From Acetobacteraceae bacterium (GTDB lineage: Bacteria > Pseudomonadota > Alphaproteobacteria > Acetobacterales > Acetobacteraceae): a stretch of 64,000 nt of DNA. The stretch is from NCBI GenBank assembly GCA_022842185.1, contig JALHQB010000004.1:62001-126000 (forward strand), read 5' to 3'. This document shows positions 1-9,354 of this stretch, piece by piece. The stretch's first letter is position 1, and each line of letters opens with the position of its first letter. The notes beneath the pieces were generated by a model, which was given only the letters and a program-made list of their open reading frames with translations, was not told where the DNA came from and did not search any database. The position numbers and the translations under genes were made by a program.

Positions 1-1384
1 GTTCGACCAGCAGGATGGTCGGCGCGAAGCCGCTATCGTCGAAGCCGCGGCGGAAATGCACGCGCGACTTGATGGCGATGACATCGTAATCCGCCGCTGA
101 CAGACCCAGACTCCACAACTCCTCGGGCAGCATGATCTGCACGAGGAAAGGGCTGAGCACGACGACATTGCCATCGCCGAAGCGAATGGCGATCCAGTTC
201 TGGCCCTTGCCGGTGGCGCGAGCCGTTGTGGCATCCGCGACCAGCAGTACCTGCCCCGTGATGCGAACCGGATCGCCGGCGGAGGGATCGACGCGGCCGC
301 CGATCTCGACCGCCACGGCATCGCCCGGTTTCGCGCCGGCCAATGACGCAATCGCATCAGGCGCCGCGATGGTCGCGACCAGTGTGCGCGACAGGCCCTG
401 GGCGATGATCTCCCGCAACAGCCAGGTGGCGTAGCCCGATCGGTCGCTGTGGTCGGCAATGACCACCGGCGCCTTGCCTTCCGCCACGGCCTGCTTCGTC
501 AGCGCGACGCCCGCGCTGATACGATGGACGGTGGCGCCCTTGACCAGCGCCTCGCGCCGGCGCCAGGCCCAGTCGGCCATGTCGCGCGCGATGCGCTGCG
601 CGAGGTCCGGCTTGCCGTTCGTCATCACCTGGAATCCCATGCCGCCATCGGGCACGTCGCTCCAGGGGAAGCCGAAGAAGACGTTGACGAAGCCGTCCGG
701 TTCGCGCGCTTCCCAGGTCAGGGCGCGCTGCACCAGGTCGGACCAGGGCGAGGCACCCGTCCACATCATCACCGTGGGTGCGAGGATCGGCAGTTTCAGC
801 GTGACGGTGGCGGGGCGGTAGTCGCGGCGGATGGCGCGGACCAGCATCCGCGCCGCGCGTTCGCCTTGCAGATGCATGTCGTAATGCGGGAAATACTTCA
901 CGCAGAATGCCATGTCGGCGTGGCGGAGGAATTCCTCATCCTCATTGCCATGCGGATCGAAGGTCGCGGCGATCCGCGCCTCGGGTCCCAGCGCAGCACG
1001 GACACGCTTCGCGATCTCGGCTTCCGGCCGCGGCACACCGCGCACGCCCATCGCGCCATGCAGCGCAAGATAGGCGCCGTCGAATGGTCCAAGCGCCTTC
1101 AACTGCTCGATCTGCCGCCCGACGAATGTTTCGAAAGCCTCATTGGTGATCCAGCCGGAACCAGTGCCGGTCTTGGGCCATAGCGGCGATTCGATGCCGA
1201 CCAGCTCCACGCCATCGAACTCGCGCGCCACCCGCACGAATCCGCCCATATAGCCCTTGGGGTCGGTCGCCAGCAGCGCCTCCCCGGCCGCGGGTGAACC
1301 GGGGTAGCGAAAGTCATCCTCCGTCGTGTCGAAGGGCAGGAAGGTGACGGTTTCGTGGGCGAATTGCAGAACGGCGATACGCAT
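1..1384 (-). CDS. M81 family metallopeptidase (MlrC-like), C-terminus cut by window edge
   Basis: The frame is open from the ATG at 1384 down to base 1, giving about 461 residues; the C-terminus lies outside the window. The N-terminus MRIAVLQFAHETVTF matches the usual opening of the M81/MlrC family (His-Glu-Thr near residue 10). A TFDPHGN motif near residue 140 and a YFPHYDMH motif near 165 supply the Asp and His residues expected to bind zinc. Family members are zinc hydrolases that open small cyclic or linear peptides (microcystinase C). It starts 2 bases after the D-amino-acid dehydrogenase stop, so the two are probably co-transcribed. The true substrate is unknown; a small amide or cyclic peptide is inferred. 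Confidence 0.85.
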   Translation of the reverse strand, partial: MRIAVLQFAHETVTFLPFDTTEDDFRYPGSPAAGEALLATDPKGYMGGFVRVAREFDGVELVGIESPLWPKTGTGSGWITNEAFETFVGRQIEQLKALGPFDGAYLALHGAMGVRGVPRPEAEIAKRVRAALGPEARIAATFDPHGNEDEEFLRHADMAFCVKYFPHYDMHLQGERAARMLVRAIRRDYRPATVTLKLPILAPTVMMWTGASPWSDLVQRALTWEAREPDGFVNVFFGFPWSDVPDGGMGFQVMTNGKPDLAQRIARDMADWAWRRREALVKGATVHRISAGVALTKQAVAEGKAPVVIADHSDRSGYATWLLREIIAQGLSRTLVATIAAPDAIASLAGAKPGDAVAVEIGGRVDPSAGDPVRITGQVLLVADATTARATGKGQNWIAIRFGDGNVVVLSPFLVQIMLPEELWSLGLSAADYDVIAIKSRVHFRRGFDDSGFAPTILLVE

Positions 1385-1386
1385 GG

Positions 1387-2628
1387 TCAGAAGCGGTCCG
1401 CGCGATACGGCGTGGGGTCGATGAAGGGCGTCTCGCCATCCATCATCTCGGCGAGCAGCCGGCCAGTTGTCGGCCCCAGCGTGAAGCCCTGATGCGCATG
1501 CCCGAAGGCGCACCAGGCGCCTTGCTGGCCGGGCAACTTCCCGATGATCGGGAGCATGTCCGGCGTGCAGGGGCGCACCCCCATCCAGGGTTCGCGTTCC
1601 ACCGCATCGCCCAGCGGCAACAGCGTGCGCGCGACGGGTTCGGCGCGCGCCAGTTGCACCGGCGTCGGCGCTTCATCGATGCCGGCGAACTCCGCGCCGG
1701 TGGTCAGCCGCACGCCGGCGCGCATGGGTGCGAGCAGGAAGGAACTTTCGGTATCGAGCACCGGCCGGTTCAGCACCGCATTCCCTTGCAGAGCGAAATG
1801 CTTGTGGTAGCCGCGCTTGCCGAAAGTCGGCGGATCATAGCCCAGCGGCTTCGTCACCTTATTCGCGAAGGCGCCGAGCGCCACCACCACCTGCTCCGCC
1901 TCGGCCGGGCCGTCGGCGGTCTGCACGCGCCAGCCGGCCCCCGCGCGCGCCAACGAGGCGGCATCGCCGGTCACGAAACGCCCGCCAGCCTCGGCGAAGC
2001 GCGCGGCATAGGACATCACCAGCGCATGCGGGTCGCTGACCGACACCGGGTCGGTCCAATGGATCGCGCCGTGGCGTGATTTGAGCAACGCCGGCTCGGC
2101 CTCGGCCAGCGCGGCGCTGTCCATGGTTGCGAAGTTGACGCCGTGCAGGCGCTTGCCTTCCTCAGCCTGCATCCGGGCGAAGTTGAAACTCGCCTCGTCC
2201 GAAAACATGCGGATCCAGCCTATCGGGCGCAGCAGCGGCATCGCATCGGTACCGCGCGCTATGGCGTAGTGCTCGTCGAGGCAGGTCTCGATCAACTTCG
2301 CATAGGCCTCGGCAATCCGGGCATAGCGCTGTGGCTCCGAATTCCACCAATAACGCAGCAACGGCGTCGCCAGGCCTGGCAGCGCGCCCCAGTGATAATG
2401 CGCATCGATCGATTTGTTGCGCGCAATCCGCATGATCTCGGAGGCGACGCGCGGGAAGGGGTGCGGGTGTACGGCTTCGCGCTGGATGAGCCCGCCATTG
2501 CCGAAGGACGCGCCCAGGCCTGGGTCCTGCCGATCCACCAGGAGCACGTCATGGCCACGGCGGCGCAGATGCAGCGCCACCGAGACGCCGACCATTCCGG
2601 CGCCCAGAACGATCACCGAAGAAGGCAT
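1387..2628 (-). CDS. FAD-dependent D-amino-acid dehydrogenase (DadA/DAO family)
   Basis: 413 residues. An N-terminal Rossmann motif VLGAGMVGVSVAL (about residues 7-19), an acidic VDRQD end of strand 2, and a GNGGLIQ segment are typical of the DAO/DadA family, which oxidises D-amino acids to 2-oxo acids and passes electrons to the respiratory chain. The C-terminal GHAHQGFTLGPTTGRLLAEMM is the second FAD-binding block. It is followed immediately by the M81 peptidase gene and preceded by a class III aminotransferase, which suggests uptake and breakdown of amino-acid derivatives. Exact substrate (D-Ala, sarcosine-like or other) cannot be told from sequence. Confidence 0.9.
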   Translation of the reverse strand: MPSSVIVLGAGMVGVSVALHLRRRGHDVLLVDRQDPGLGASFGNGGLIQREAVHPHPFPRVASEIMRIARNKSIDAHYHWGALPGLATPLLRYWWNSEPQRYARIAEAYAKLIETCLDEHYAIARGTDAMPLLRPIGWIRMFSDEASFNFARMQAEEGKRLHGVNFATMDSAALAEAEPALLKSRHGAIHWTDPVSVSDPHALVMSYAARFAEAGGRFVTGDAASLARAGAGWRVQTADGPAEAEQVVVALGAFANKVTKPLGYDPPTFGKRGYHKHFALQGNAVLNRPVLDTESSFLLAPMRAGVRLTTGAEFAGIDEAPTPVQLARAEPVARTLLPLGDAVEREPWMGVRPCTPDMLPIIGKLPGQQGAWCAFGHAHQGFTLGPTTGRLLAEMMDGETPFIDPTPYRADRF

Positions 2629-2896
2629 GCCCGCGACAATCCCTTGGATACGAAGGCTGCCATTAGCGCCCGCAGCATGGGATCGATCAAGAGCCCCGCG
2701 GAACGGCGGGCGGCGTTGGCCCGCCGGCCGGACGCCCGCGCCACTCGCGCCGGTTCCGCCACGAAGGCGGAGAACCGATCGGGCGCCAAGGCCATGCCTG
2801 CCAGGCCGAGCGTATCGGGCTGGTGACGAACGTCAGGCTCCGCGACGGCGACCGCCGTCATGGCAGAGTGCCATCATGGTCCACGCCGCCGCGGCG

Positions 2897-4297
2897 TCAG
2901 CCCCGTCCCGCCAGTTTCGCGACGGTCGACTCCAAAGCCTTGTCCATCACCTCAATCAGCGTGTCGCATTCGGACTTCGTGATCACCAGCGGTGGCGAGA
3001 ACACAATGGTATTGGAATGCCGCGATCCGCCACCGGAACGCCCGACGATCACGCCATGCGCCTTGCAGAAATCCACCACGCCCTGCACGAGGGCGCCGTC
3101 GAGCTGCACTTTGGACTCACGGTCCGTGACGAGCTCGACGCCAATCAGCAGCCCTTTGCCGCGGATGTCACCCGTGATGCCGTGGCGGAACAGCCGGTCC
3201 TTGAAGCCGTCCATCAGATACGCGCCCATGGTCGCGGCGCGCTCTGGCAGCGATTCCTCCAGCATGATCTCGATGTTCCGCACGGCCACTGCGGCCGAGA
3301 CCGGATGCCCGCCATAAGTGTTCACCTGCATCACCTGGCGGGATTCCGCGACTTCGCCGAGGAAGCTCTCGAACACCTTGTCCTTCACCACGGTGGCGGC
3401 GATCGGCAGGTAGGCCGACACGATCCCCTTCGCCACGGCCATGATGTCGGGGCTGATGCCGTAATGCTGGTGGGCGAACATCTTGCCGGTGCGGCCGAAG
3501 CCGTTGATCACCTCATCGACATGCAGAAGCACGTCGTACTTGCGGCAGATGGCTTCGACCATCGGCAGGTATTCGTCGGGCGGCACCGCCACGCCCACGG
3601 CGGACATGATTGGCTCGACGATCACCTCGGCCACCGTCTGCGGGCCTTCGGCCAGGATGGTCGCCTCGAACAGCTTGGCGCAGGCCATGCCACAACTGCC
3701 GGATTCCAGCCCGAGCGGGCAGCGGTAGCAGGTCGGTGCCGGCACATGGATGAATTCGCCCGCATAGGGTTCGAACTTCATCTTCCGCTCGCCCATGCCG
3801 CCGGCCGCCAGCGTCGCCAGCGTCGTCCCGTGATAGGCATAGTGCCTGGCGATGGTCTTGAAGCGGAACTGGCCGGGGAATTCGTGCTTGGCGTATTGCC
3901 GCGCGATCTTGAAGCCGGCCTCGTTCGCCTCCGATCCCGAATTGACGAAATAGCTGTGGTAGCCGCCACCCATCAGCCCGTTGAGCTGTTCGGCCAGCCG
4001 AGCCGCCGGCAAGTTCATCGCGGTATGCGGATAATACGCGATCTGCTGCATCTGCTCAGCCGCGATTTCGGCGAGTTCCGTGCGACCATAGCCGATGTTC
4101 ACGCACCACAGCCCGGCCATGGCGTCGAGGTAGGAGGTGCCGTCCGCGTCCACGATGGTCGAACCTTGGGCACCGGTCACCACGATCTGTGACTTCTCCA
4201 GTGCGCGGTGCTGCACGATCGGATGCATCACGTTCTGCAGATCCTGCGCGACGACGCGCTTGCGTATCTCGGGATCGGGCTGGTTGGTCAGGGACAT
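2897..4297 (-). CDS. PLP-dependent class III aminotransferase (aspartate aminotransferase family)
   Basis: 466 residues from the ATG at 4297; an upstream AAGGTG ribosome-binding site favours this over the longer open frame reaching 4423. Class III aminotransferases move an amino group from an omega- or beta-amine to pyruvate or 2-oxoglutarate. Visible marks: SGSEANE (about 121-127), HVDEVINGFGRTG with PLP-contacting Asp261, and AVAKG with the Schiff-base Lys at about 290. A cysteine-containing insertion (CYRCPLG, about 190) is present, as in many relatives. It lies 268 bases upstream of the D-amino-acid dehydrogenase on the same strand and diverges from a Bug receptor gene. Confidence 0.93.
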   Translation of the reverse strand: MSLTNQPDPEIRKRVVAQDLQNVMHPIVQHRALEKSQIVVTGAQGSTIVDADGTSYLDAMAGLWCVNIGYGRTELAEIAAEQMQQIAYYPHTAMNLPAARLAEQLNGLMGGGYHSYFVNSGSEANEAGFKIARQYAKHEFPGQFRFKTIARHYAYHGTTLATLAAGGMGERKMKFEPYAGEFIHVPAPTCYRCPLGLESGSCGMACAKLFEATILAEGPQTVAEVIVEPIMSAVGVAVPPDEYLPMVEAICRKYDVLLHVDEVINGFGRTGKMFAHQHYGISPDIMAVAKGIVSAYLPIAATVVKDKVFESFLGEVAESRQVMQVNTYGGHPVSAAVAVRNIEIMLEESLPERAATMGAYLMDGFKDRLFRHGITGDIRGKGLLIGVELVTDRESKVQLDGALVQGVVDFCKAHGVIVGRSGGGSRHSNTIVFSPPLVITKSECDTLIEVMDKALESTVAKLAGRG

Positions 4298-4524
4298 GGC
4301 GACACCTTGCGGCTGCTGGGTGATGACGGGGCCGGACGCTGGCAGCCAGATGGTTGCGCGACTTGGCGCCGGAGGAAAGCCCGAACCGCATATCGCCCTG
4401 CGGCGGGTTCCCACCTCGGTCATGGCGGTCTAGGCTCCGAACCAACGCGCAGCCGGCACACAACGACCGGTCCGCGCATCGGGATTGCCATCGTCACGGC
4501 CCATCGCATGGGAGAACTGCCTCG

Positions 4525-5493
4525 ATGAGCCTTTCCACCACACGCCGCGCCCTTCTCGGCGCGGCAGCCATCGGCGGCATAGCGCCTGCCGCGCGCGCGC
4601 AGTCCTATCCCACACGCCCGGTGCGTCTGGTGGTGCCTTTCCCACCTGGCGGCGGCGTGGATGCCGTGGGGCGCATTCTCGCCGAACCGCTGGGCGCGCT
4701 GCTGGGCCAACCGGTGGTGGTTGAGAACCGCGCCGGCGCCGGCGGCGCGATCGGGGTGGAGGCTGTGGCGAAATCGCCGCCCGATGGGTACGCGCTTTCG
4801 ATGGTCAGCGCGGGCAACATCACGGCGGGGCCGGTGGTGCGGCCGACGCCCTATGATCCGCTGGCGCTCGGCCATGTCAGCATGGTCACGCGCAGCCCAT
4901 TGCTGTTGGTCTGTGGCAATGCCCTGCCTGCACAGAACCTTGCCGAGTTCGTCGCACTGGTGCGTCGGGAGCCGGACCGCATTCGCTTCGCCTCCGGCGG
5001 CGTGGGGACGGCGACGCATCTCGCGGTCGAACTGATGAATCTGCGCCTCGGGGCGCGCATGGTGCATGTTCCATATCGGGGAACGGCGCCGGCTCTGACG
5101 GATATCATTGCCGGCAACGTAGACATCTTCTTCAGCGATGCTTCGGCCTGGCCGATGGTGCAGCAGGGGCAGATGCGGTTGCTCGCGGTCAGCGCCGCGA
5201 CGCCCTGGGCAACGTCCCCGCAGACGCCATCCGTCGGGTCGGCGGTGCAGGGTTTTGACATCTCCAACTGGTACGGGATCATCGCTCCGCCCGGCACCCC
5301 TGAACCTATTCGCGCCCGGCTGGCCGCCCATATCGCGACGATCCTCGGAAGACCGCCGATCATCGAGATGCTGGCACGCATCGGCTTCGATCCAGCGCCG
5401 ATGCCTCCGGCTGAATTCACGGCTTTCCTGCGCGCCGAATTTGAGACCTGGCGTGGGGTCGTGCAGGCCGCCAACATTCGTGCCGTTGACTGA
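4525..5493 (+). CDS. Tripartite tricarboxylate transporter substrate-binding protein (Bug family), copy 1
   Basis: 322 residues from ATG 4525. The N-terminus has a twin-arginine-like leader (TTRRALLG, then alanines, with likely cleavage ARA/QSY near residue 27), so the mature protein is periplasmic. The core motifs are RPVRLVVPFPPGGG, NRAGAGGAIG, VPYRGTAPAL and a late WYGIIAPPGTP. Bug proteins bind carboxylates or amides and normally feed TctA/TctB membrane subunits, which are absent here. It sits 12 bases upstream of hydantoinase A, so it probably delivers or senses the hydantoinase substrate. The longer open frame from 4354 is not used because the signal peptide starts at 4525. Confidence 0.93.
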   Translation: MSLSTTRRALLGAAAIGGIAPAARAQSYPTRPVRLVVPFPPGGGVDAVGRILAEPLGALLGQPVVVENRAGAGGAIGVEAVAKSPPDGYALSMVSAGNITAGPVVRPTPYDPLALGHVSMVTRSPLLLVCGNALPAQNLAEFVALVRREPDRIRFASGGVGTATHLAVELMNLRLGARMVHVPYRGTAPALTDIIAGNVDIFFSDASAWPMVQQGQMRLLAVSAATPWATSPQTPSVGSAVQGFDISNWYGIIAPPGTPEPIRARLAAHIATILGRPPIIEMLARIGFDPAPMPPAEFTAFLRAEFETWRGVVQAANIRAVD

Positions 5494-5505
5494 AGACAGG
5501 ATCTG

Positions 5506-7584
5506 ATGACCAAGACCGCGCGCCTCGCCGTCGATATCGGCGGCACCTTCACTGACCTGGTTCTTTCACTACCGGACCGGTCCCTTTCCACCAAGGTCCT
5601 GACCACCACAGACGCACCGGAACGTGCGGTGCTGGAGGGTACGGCCACCATTCTCGCACAGGCGGGGATCGTCGCTGCGGACCTCGCCCTGGTCATCCAC
5701 GGCACCACGCTCGCGACCAATGCGCTGATCGAACGCAAGGGCGCGAAGACCGCGCTGGTGACGACCGAGGGATTCCGCGATTCCCTCGAGATGGCCTACG
5801 AGCATCGCTTCGAGCAGTACGACCTGTACATGGAGCGTCCCGAACCCCTGGTGCCGCGCCCGCTGCGCTTCGAGGTTCCCGAGCGCGTCGCGGCCGATGG
5901 CGAGGTCCTGCTGGCGATGGAGGAATCCGCGCTGGATCGCATCGGCGCCGCGGCCAAGGCCGAAGGGGTCGAGGCGCTCGCCATCTGCTTCCTGCACGCC
6001 TACCAGAACGACGCGCATGAACGTCGCGCGCGGGAGATCCTGGCTCGGTATTTTCCATCCGAGGTCATCGCGATTTCATCCGAGGTATGCCCCGAGATCC
6101 GCGAATACGAGCGCACCTCCACCACCGTCGCCAATGCCTATGTCCTGCCGCTGATGGAGAGCTACCTGCGGCGCCTGGAACGCGGCATCCAGGCGATGGG
6201 CGCGACCTGTCCGTTGCTGCTCATCATGTCATCCGGTGGCATCACGACCGTGGAGACGGCGAGGCGCTTCCCCATTCGCCTGGTCGAATCCGGCCCCGCC
6301 GGCGGCGCGATCCTGGCGCAGATTCTCGCCGCCGAGAACGGCATCCCGCGCGCGCTCGCCTTCGACATGGGCGGCACGACAGCGAAGATCACGTTGATCG
6401 ACGACATGAAACCTCAGCAGGCGCGCCATTTTGAGATCGCGCGCGCCGCGCGTTTCGTGAAGGGCAGCGGCATCCCCGTCCGCATCCCGGTGATCGACAT
6501 GGTCGAGATCGGCGCCGGCGGTGGTTCCATCGCACGCGTCGATGGGCTGGGTCGCATCACGGTCGGGCCGGACAGCGCGGGTTCCATGCCCGGGCCCGCC
6601 TGCTACGGGCGCGGCGGTACGATGCCGACCGTGACCGATGCCGATCTCGTGCTGTCCTGGATCGATCCTGCGCTGTTCGCAGGCGGCTACATCTCGCTCG
6701 ATCCGGCCGCATCCGCCACCGCCTGCGCGAATGCGGTCGCCACGCCGTTGAAGATGACGACGGAAACCGCAGCACTCGGCATCACCGAGATCGTCATCGA
6801 GACCATGGCGAATGCCGCGCGCGTCCACGCCGTGGAAAACGGCAAGGAGACCGCCGGGCGCACCATGATCGCCTTCGGCGGCGCCGCGCCGTTGCATGCC
6901 GCGCGCATGGCGGCGAAGCTTGGAATGGATCGCGTGCTGGTGCCGGTCGGGGCTGGTGTCGGCTCGGCCCATGGCTTCCTCGGTGCGCCGATCGGTTATG
7001 AAGTCGTGCGCACGCGCCTGGTCAGCCTGAATGCCTTCGATGCCGCACTGGTCAACAGCCTGTATGACGCGATGCGCATCGAAGCCGAGGCCGTCGTCCG
7101 CCTCGGGGCGCCCGATGCCGCGGTGAAGGAAGTCCGCACCGGCTTCATGCGCTATCGCGGCCAGGGGCATGAGGTGGCGGTCACACTGCCCGATGGACCC
7201 TATGACGCGGCGAGCCAAGACACCTTCAAGGCGGCTTTCGAAGCCACCTACAACGCGCTGTACGGCCGCATCATCCCCAAGCTGGAGATCGAGGTACTGA
7301 CCTGGACGCTCTCGCTGGCCGAGGCGAAGCCGCTGCCCGCGCGCATCGCCGAGGCGCCGCCGGCCGCCGCACCACCACCCGCCGGCACGCGCCGCATCAT
7401 CGACCCCGGCACCGGTGGTCCCGTCGATGCCGCCATCTACGACCGCGCGTCGTTGCCCCCCGGCGCTCGCATCTCAGGTCCGGCCGTGATCGTGGAGGCC
7501 GAGACTTCCACCCTGATCCCCGATGGTTTCACGGCCGGCCCCAATGCCGCCGGCCACTTGCTGATCGAAAGGATCGCCCGATGA
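5506..7584 (+). CDS. Hydantoinase/oxoprolinase family protein, subunit A (HyuA)
   Basis: 692 residues, the usual length of HyuA. The N-terminal VDIGGTFTDLVL (residues 9-20) and the later FDMGGTTAKITLID are the two phosphate-binding loops of the actin-like ATPase fold. Family members couple ATP hydrolysis to opening of hydantoins, 5-oxoproline, or (as acetone/acetophenone carboxylases) to carboxylation. An AGGATCTG ribosome-binding site precedes the ATG. The stop overlaps the start of subunit B by four bases, indicating translational coupling and an A-B complex. Hydantoin or oxoproline hydrolysis would fit the neighbouring amino-acid genes, but the substrate is inferred. Confidence 0.93.
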   Translation: MTKTARLAVDIGGTFTDLVLSLPDRSLSTKVLTTTDAPERAVLEGTATILAQAGIVAADLALVIHGTTLATNALIERKGAKTALVTTEGFRDSLEMAYEHRFEQYDLYMERPEPLVPRPLRFEVPERVAADGEVLLAMEESALDRIGAAAKAEGVEALAICFLHAYQNDAHERRAREILARYFPSEVIAISSEVCPEIREYERTSTTVANAYVLPLMESYLRRLERGIQAMGATCPLLLIMSSGGITTVETARRFPIRLVESGPAGGAILAQILAAENGIPRALAFDMGGTTAKITLIDDMKPQQARHFEIARAARFVKGSGIPVRIPVIDMVEIGAGGGSIARVDGLGRITVGPDSAGSMPGPACYGRGGTMPTVTDADLVLSWIDPALFAGGYISLDPAASATACANAVATPLKMTTETAALGITEIVIETMANAARVHAVENGKETAGRTMIAFGGAAPLHAARMAAKLGMDRVLVPVGAGVGSAHGFLGAPIGYEVVRTRLVSLNAFDAALVNSLYDAMRIEAEAVVRLGAPDAAVKEVRTGFMRYRGQGHEVAVTLPDGPYDAASQDTFKAAFEATYNALYGRIIPKLEIEVLTWTLSLAEAKPLPARIAEAPPAAAPPPAGTRRIIDPGTGGPVDAAIYDRASLPPGARISGPAVIVEAETSTLIPDGFTAGPNAAGHLLIERIAR

Positions 7585-9296
7585 GCAACACGCTCGGCGA
7601 GATCGAGATCCAGATCCTGTGGAACCGCCTGCTCTCGGTGGTCGAGGAACAGGCGCAGACGCTCGTCCGCACCGCCTTCTCCACCGCGGCGCGGGAGGCC
7701 GGCGATATTTCCGCCGGCGTCTTCGACATGAAGGGCCGCATGCTGGCGCAGGCCGTCACCGGCACGCCGGGCCACATCAATTCGATGGCGCGGTCGGTGG
7801 TGCATTTCCTCGATGCCTTTCCGGCCGACACGCTGAAGGATGGTGACATCCTCATCACCAATGATCCCTGGAAGGGTACCGGCCATCTGTTCGACCTGAC
7901 GGTCGTCACACCGATCTTCCTTGATGGCCGTGCGGTGGCGCTGTTCGCCTCGACGACGCATGTCGTTGATATCGGCGGCCTCGGTGTCAGCGCGGAGGGC
8001 CGGCAGATCTACCATGAAGGGCTGTACATCCCGCTGATGTATCTCGCGCGGGCTGGGCAGATGAATGACGACCTGCTCGGCATGGTGCGCGCCAATGTGC
8101 GCGAGCCTGTGCAGGTGATCGGCGACATCTACGCGCTGATCGCCTGCAACGAGAAGGGCGGCACCCGCTTGGTCGAGATGATGCGCGAATTCAAGCTTCG
8201 CGACCTCGAATTGCTGGGCGAGGAGATCATCACCCGCAGCCGCCGCGCCATGGCTGATGTCATCGCGAAGCTGCCGCAGGGGTCGTGGTCGGCGTCGATG
8301 ACGATCGACGGGTTCGAGGCGCCGGTGACGCTCGCGGCCACCGTGACCATCGCAGGCGACCGCGTGCTGGTGGATTTCGCCGGCACGTCGGGCTTGTCCC
8401 GCTACGCGATCAACTGCCCGATCTGCTACACGGATGCCTATACCGCCTTCGGCGTGAAGGCCGCGCTGGCGCCATGGATCCCGAACAACACCGGCACGTT
8501 GGACGCCGTGATCGTCACCGCGCCGGAGAACACCATCGTCAACGCGCCGCACCCGGCCGCGGTCTATGCGCGTTCCGTCATCGGGCACATGCTGCCGGAT
8601 GTGGTCTATGGCTGCCTGGATCAGGCGATGCCGGACACGGTGCCCGCCGAAGGCACGTCGAGCCTGTGGAATCTCAGCCTGTTGGCAGGCCATGGACTGA
8701 CGGGCAGCGAAGGGTCCGCCGTCCGCGCCTTCAACGTCACGACCTTCCATTCGGGTGGCGCCGGTGCACGGCCGCGACAGGATGGCCTGTCGGCGACGCC
8801 CTTCCCATCGGGCGTGCGCAACGTGCCGGTCGAGATCACCGAAGCGATCACGCCGCTCGTGGTCTGGAAGAAGGAGTTCCGGCAGGGATCCGGCGGTCCG
8901 GGTCGTCAGCGTGGCGGGCTTGGGCAGCGCATGGAAATCGAGAACCGGGACGCGGCGGCCTTCGGCATCCAGGCACGCTTCGAACGCGGCGAGTATCCCG
9001 CGCGCGGGCGTTCCGGCGGCGGGCCGGGCGGTCTGGGACGGCTGTCACTGGGGTCGGGTACGCCCCTGAAGGTCAAGGGATTCCAGGTCATCCCCGCCGG
9101 TGATCGGCTGGTCGTCGAGATGCCCGGTGGCGGCGGGTATGGCGACCCGTTCACGCGCGACCCGGCGCAGGTGGCGCGCGACGTGCGGTACGGGTTGATC
9201 GAGCCGGACCAGGCTGAGACCGACTACGGCGTGGTGCTCACCAGCACCGGCGAACACGATGAAGCGGCGACGGCATTGCGCCGCGCCGCTCGCTGA
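7581..9296 (+). CDS. Hydantoinase B/oxoprolinase family protein (HyuB)
   Basis: 571 residues, starting inside the last codons of subunit A (ATGA overlap). The opening segment (RLLSVVEEQAQTLVRTAFS), DISAGVFD, and TNDPWKGTGH are family hallmarks, with a PGGGGYGDP-type motif near the C-terminus. HyuB is the catalytic partner of HyuA in ATP-dependent hydantoin or 5-oxoproline hydrolysis; related subunits act in ketone carboxylation. A strong hairpin follows 22 bases after the stop, ending the Bug-hyuA-hyuB operon. Confidence 0.93.
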   Translation: MSNTLGEIEIQILWNRLLSVVEEQAQTLVRTAFSTAAREAGDISAGVFDMKGRMLAQAVTGTPGHINSMARSVVHFLDAFPADTLKDGDILITNDPWKGTGHLFDLTVVTPIFLDGRAVALFASTTHVVDIGGLGVSAEGRQIYHEGLYIPLMYLARAGQMNDDLLGMVRANVREPVQVIGDIYALIACNEKGGTRLVEMMREFKLRDLELLGEEIITRSRRAMADVIAKLPQGSWSASMTIDGFEAPVTLAATVTIAGDRVLVDFAGTSGLSRYAINCPICYTDAYTAFGVKAALAPWIPNNTGTLDAVIVTAPENTIVNAPHPAAVYARSVIGHMLPDVVYGCLDQAMPDTVPAEGTSSLWNLSLLAGHGLTGSEGSAVRAFNVTTFHSGGAGARPRQDGLSATPFPSGVRNVPVEITEAITPLVVWKKEFRQGSGGPGRQRGGLGQRMEIENRDAAAFGIQARFERGEYPARGRSGGGPGGLGRLSLGSGTPLKVKGFQVIPAGDRLVVEMPGGGGYGDPFTRDPAQVARDVRYGLIEPDQAETDYGVVLTSTGEHDEAATALRRAAR

Positions 9297-9317
9297 TCGC
9301 CTTCAACCACCGGCTTT

Positions 9318-9342
9318 ATCCGGAGGGCACAGCCCTCCGGAT
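9318..9342. terminator. Bidirectional hairpin terminator between convergent genes
   Basis: A perfect 11-bp inverted repeat (ATCCGGAGGGC / GCCCTCCGGAT, 9318-9328 and 9332-9342) with a 3-base loop lies between the stops of hyuB (+) and the Bug receptor (-). No strong T-tract is present on either side. The position fits a shared terminator. Confidence 0.7.
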
Positions 9343-9354
9343 GTCTTGCATCCC

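Noticed and set aside
2613..2861. Small 82-residue minus-strand frame between the aminotransferase and D-amino-acid dehydrogenase
   Set aside because: Overlaps the dehydrogenase start, has no ribosome-binding site and no recognisable similarity.
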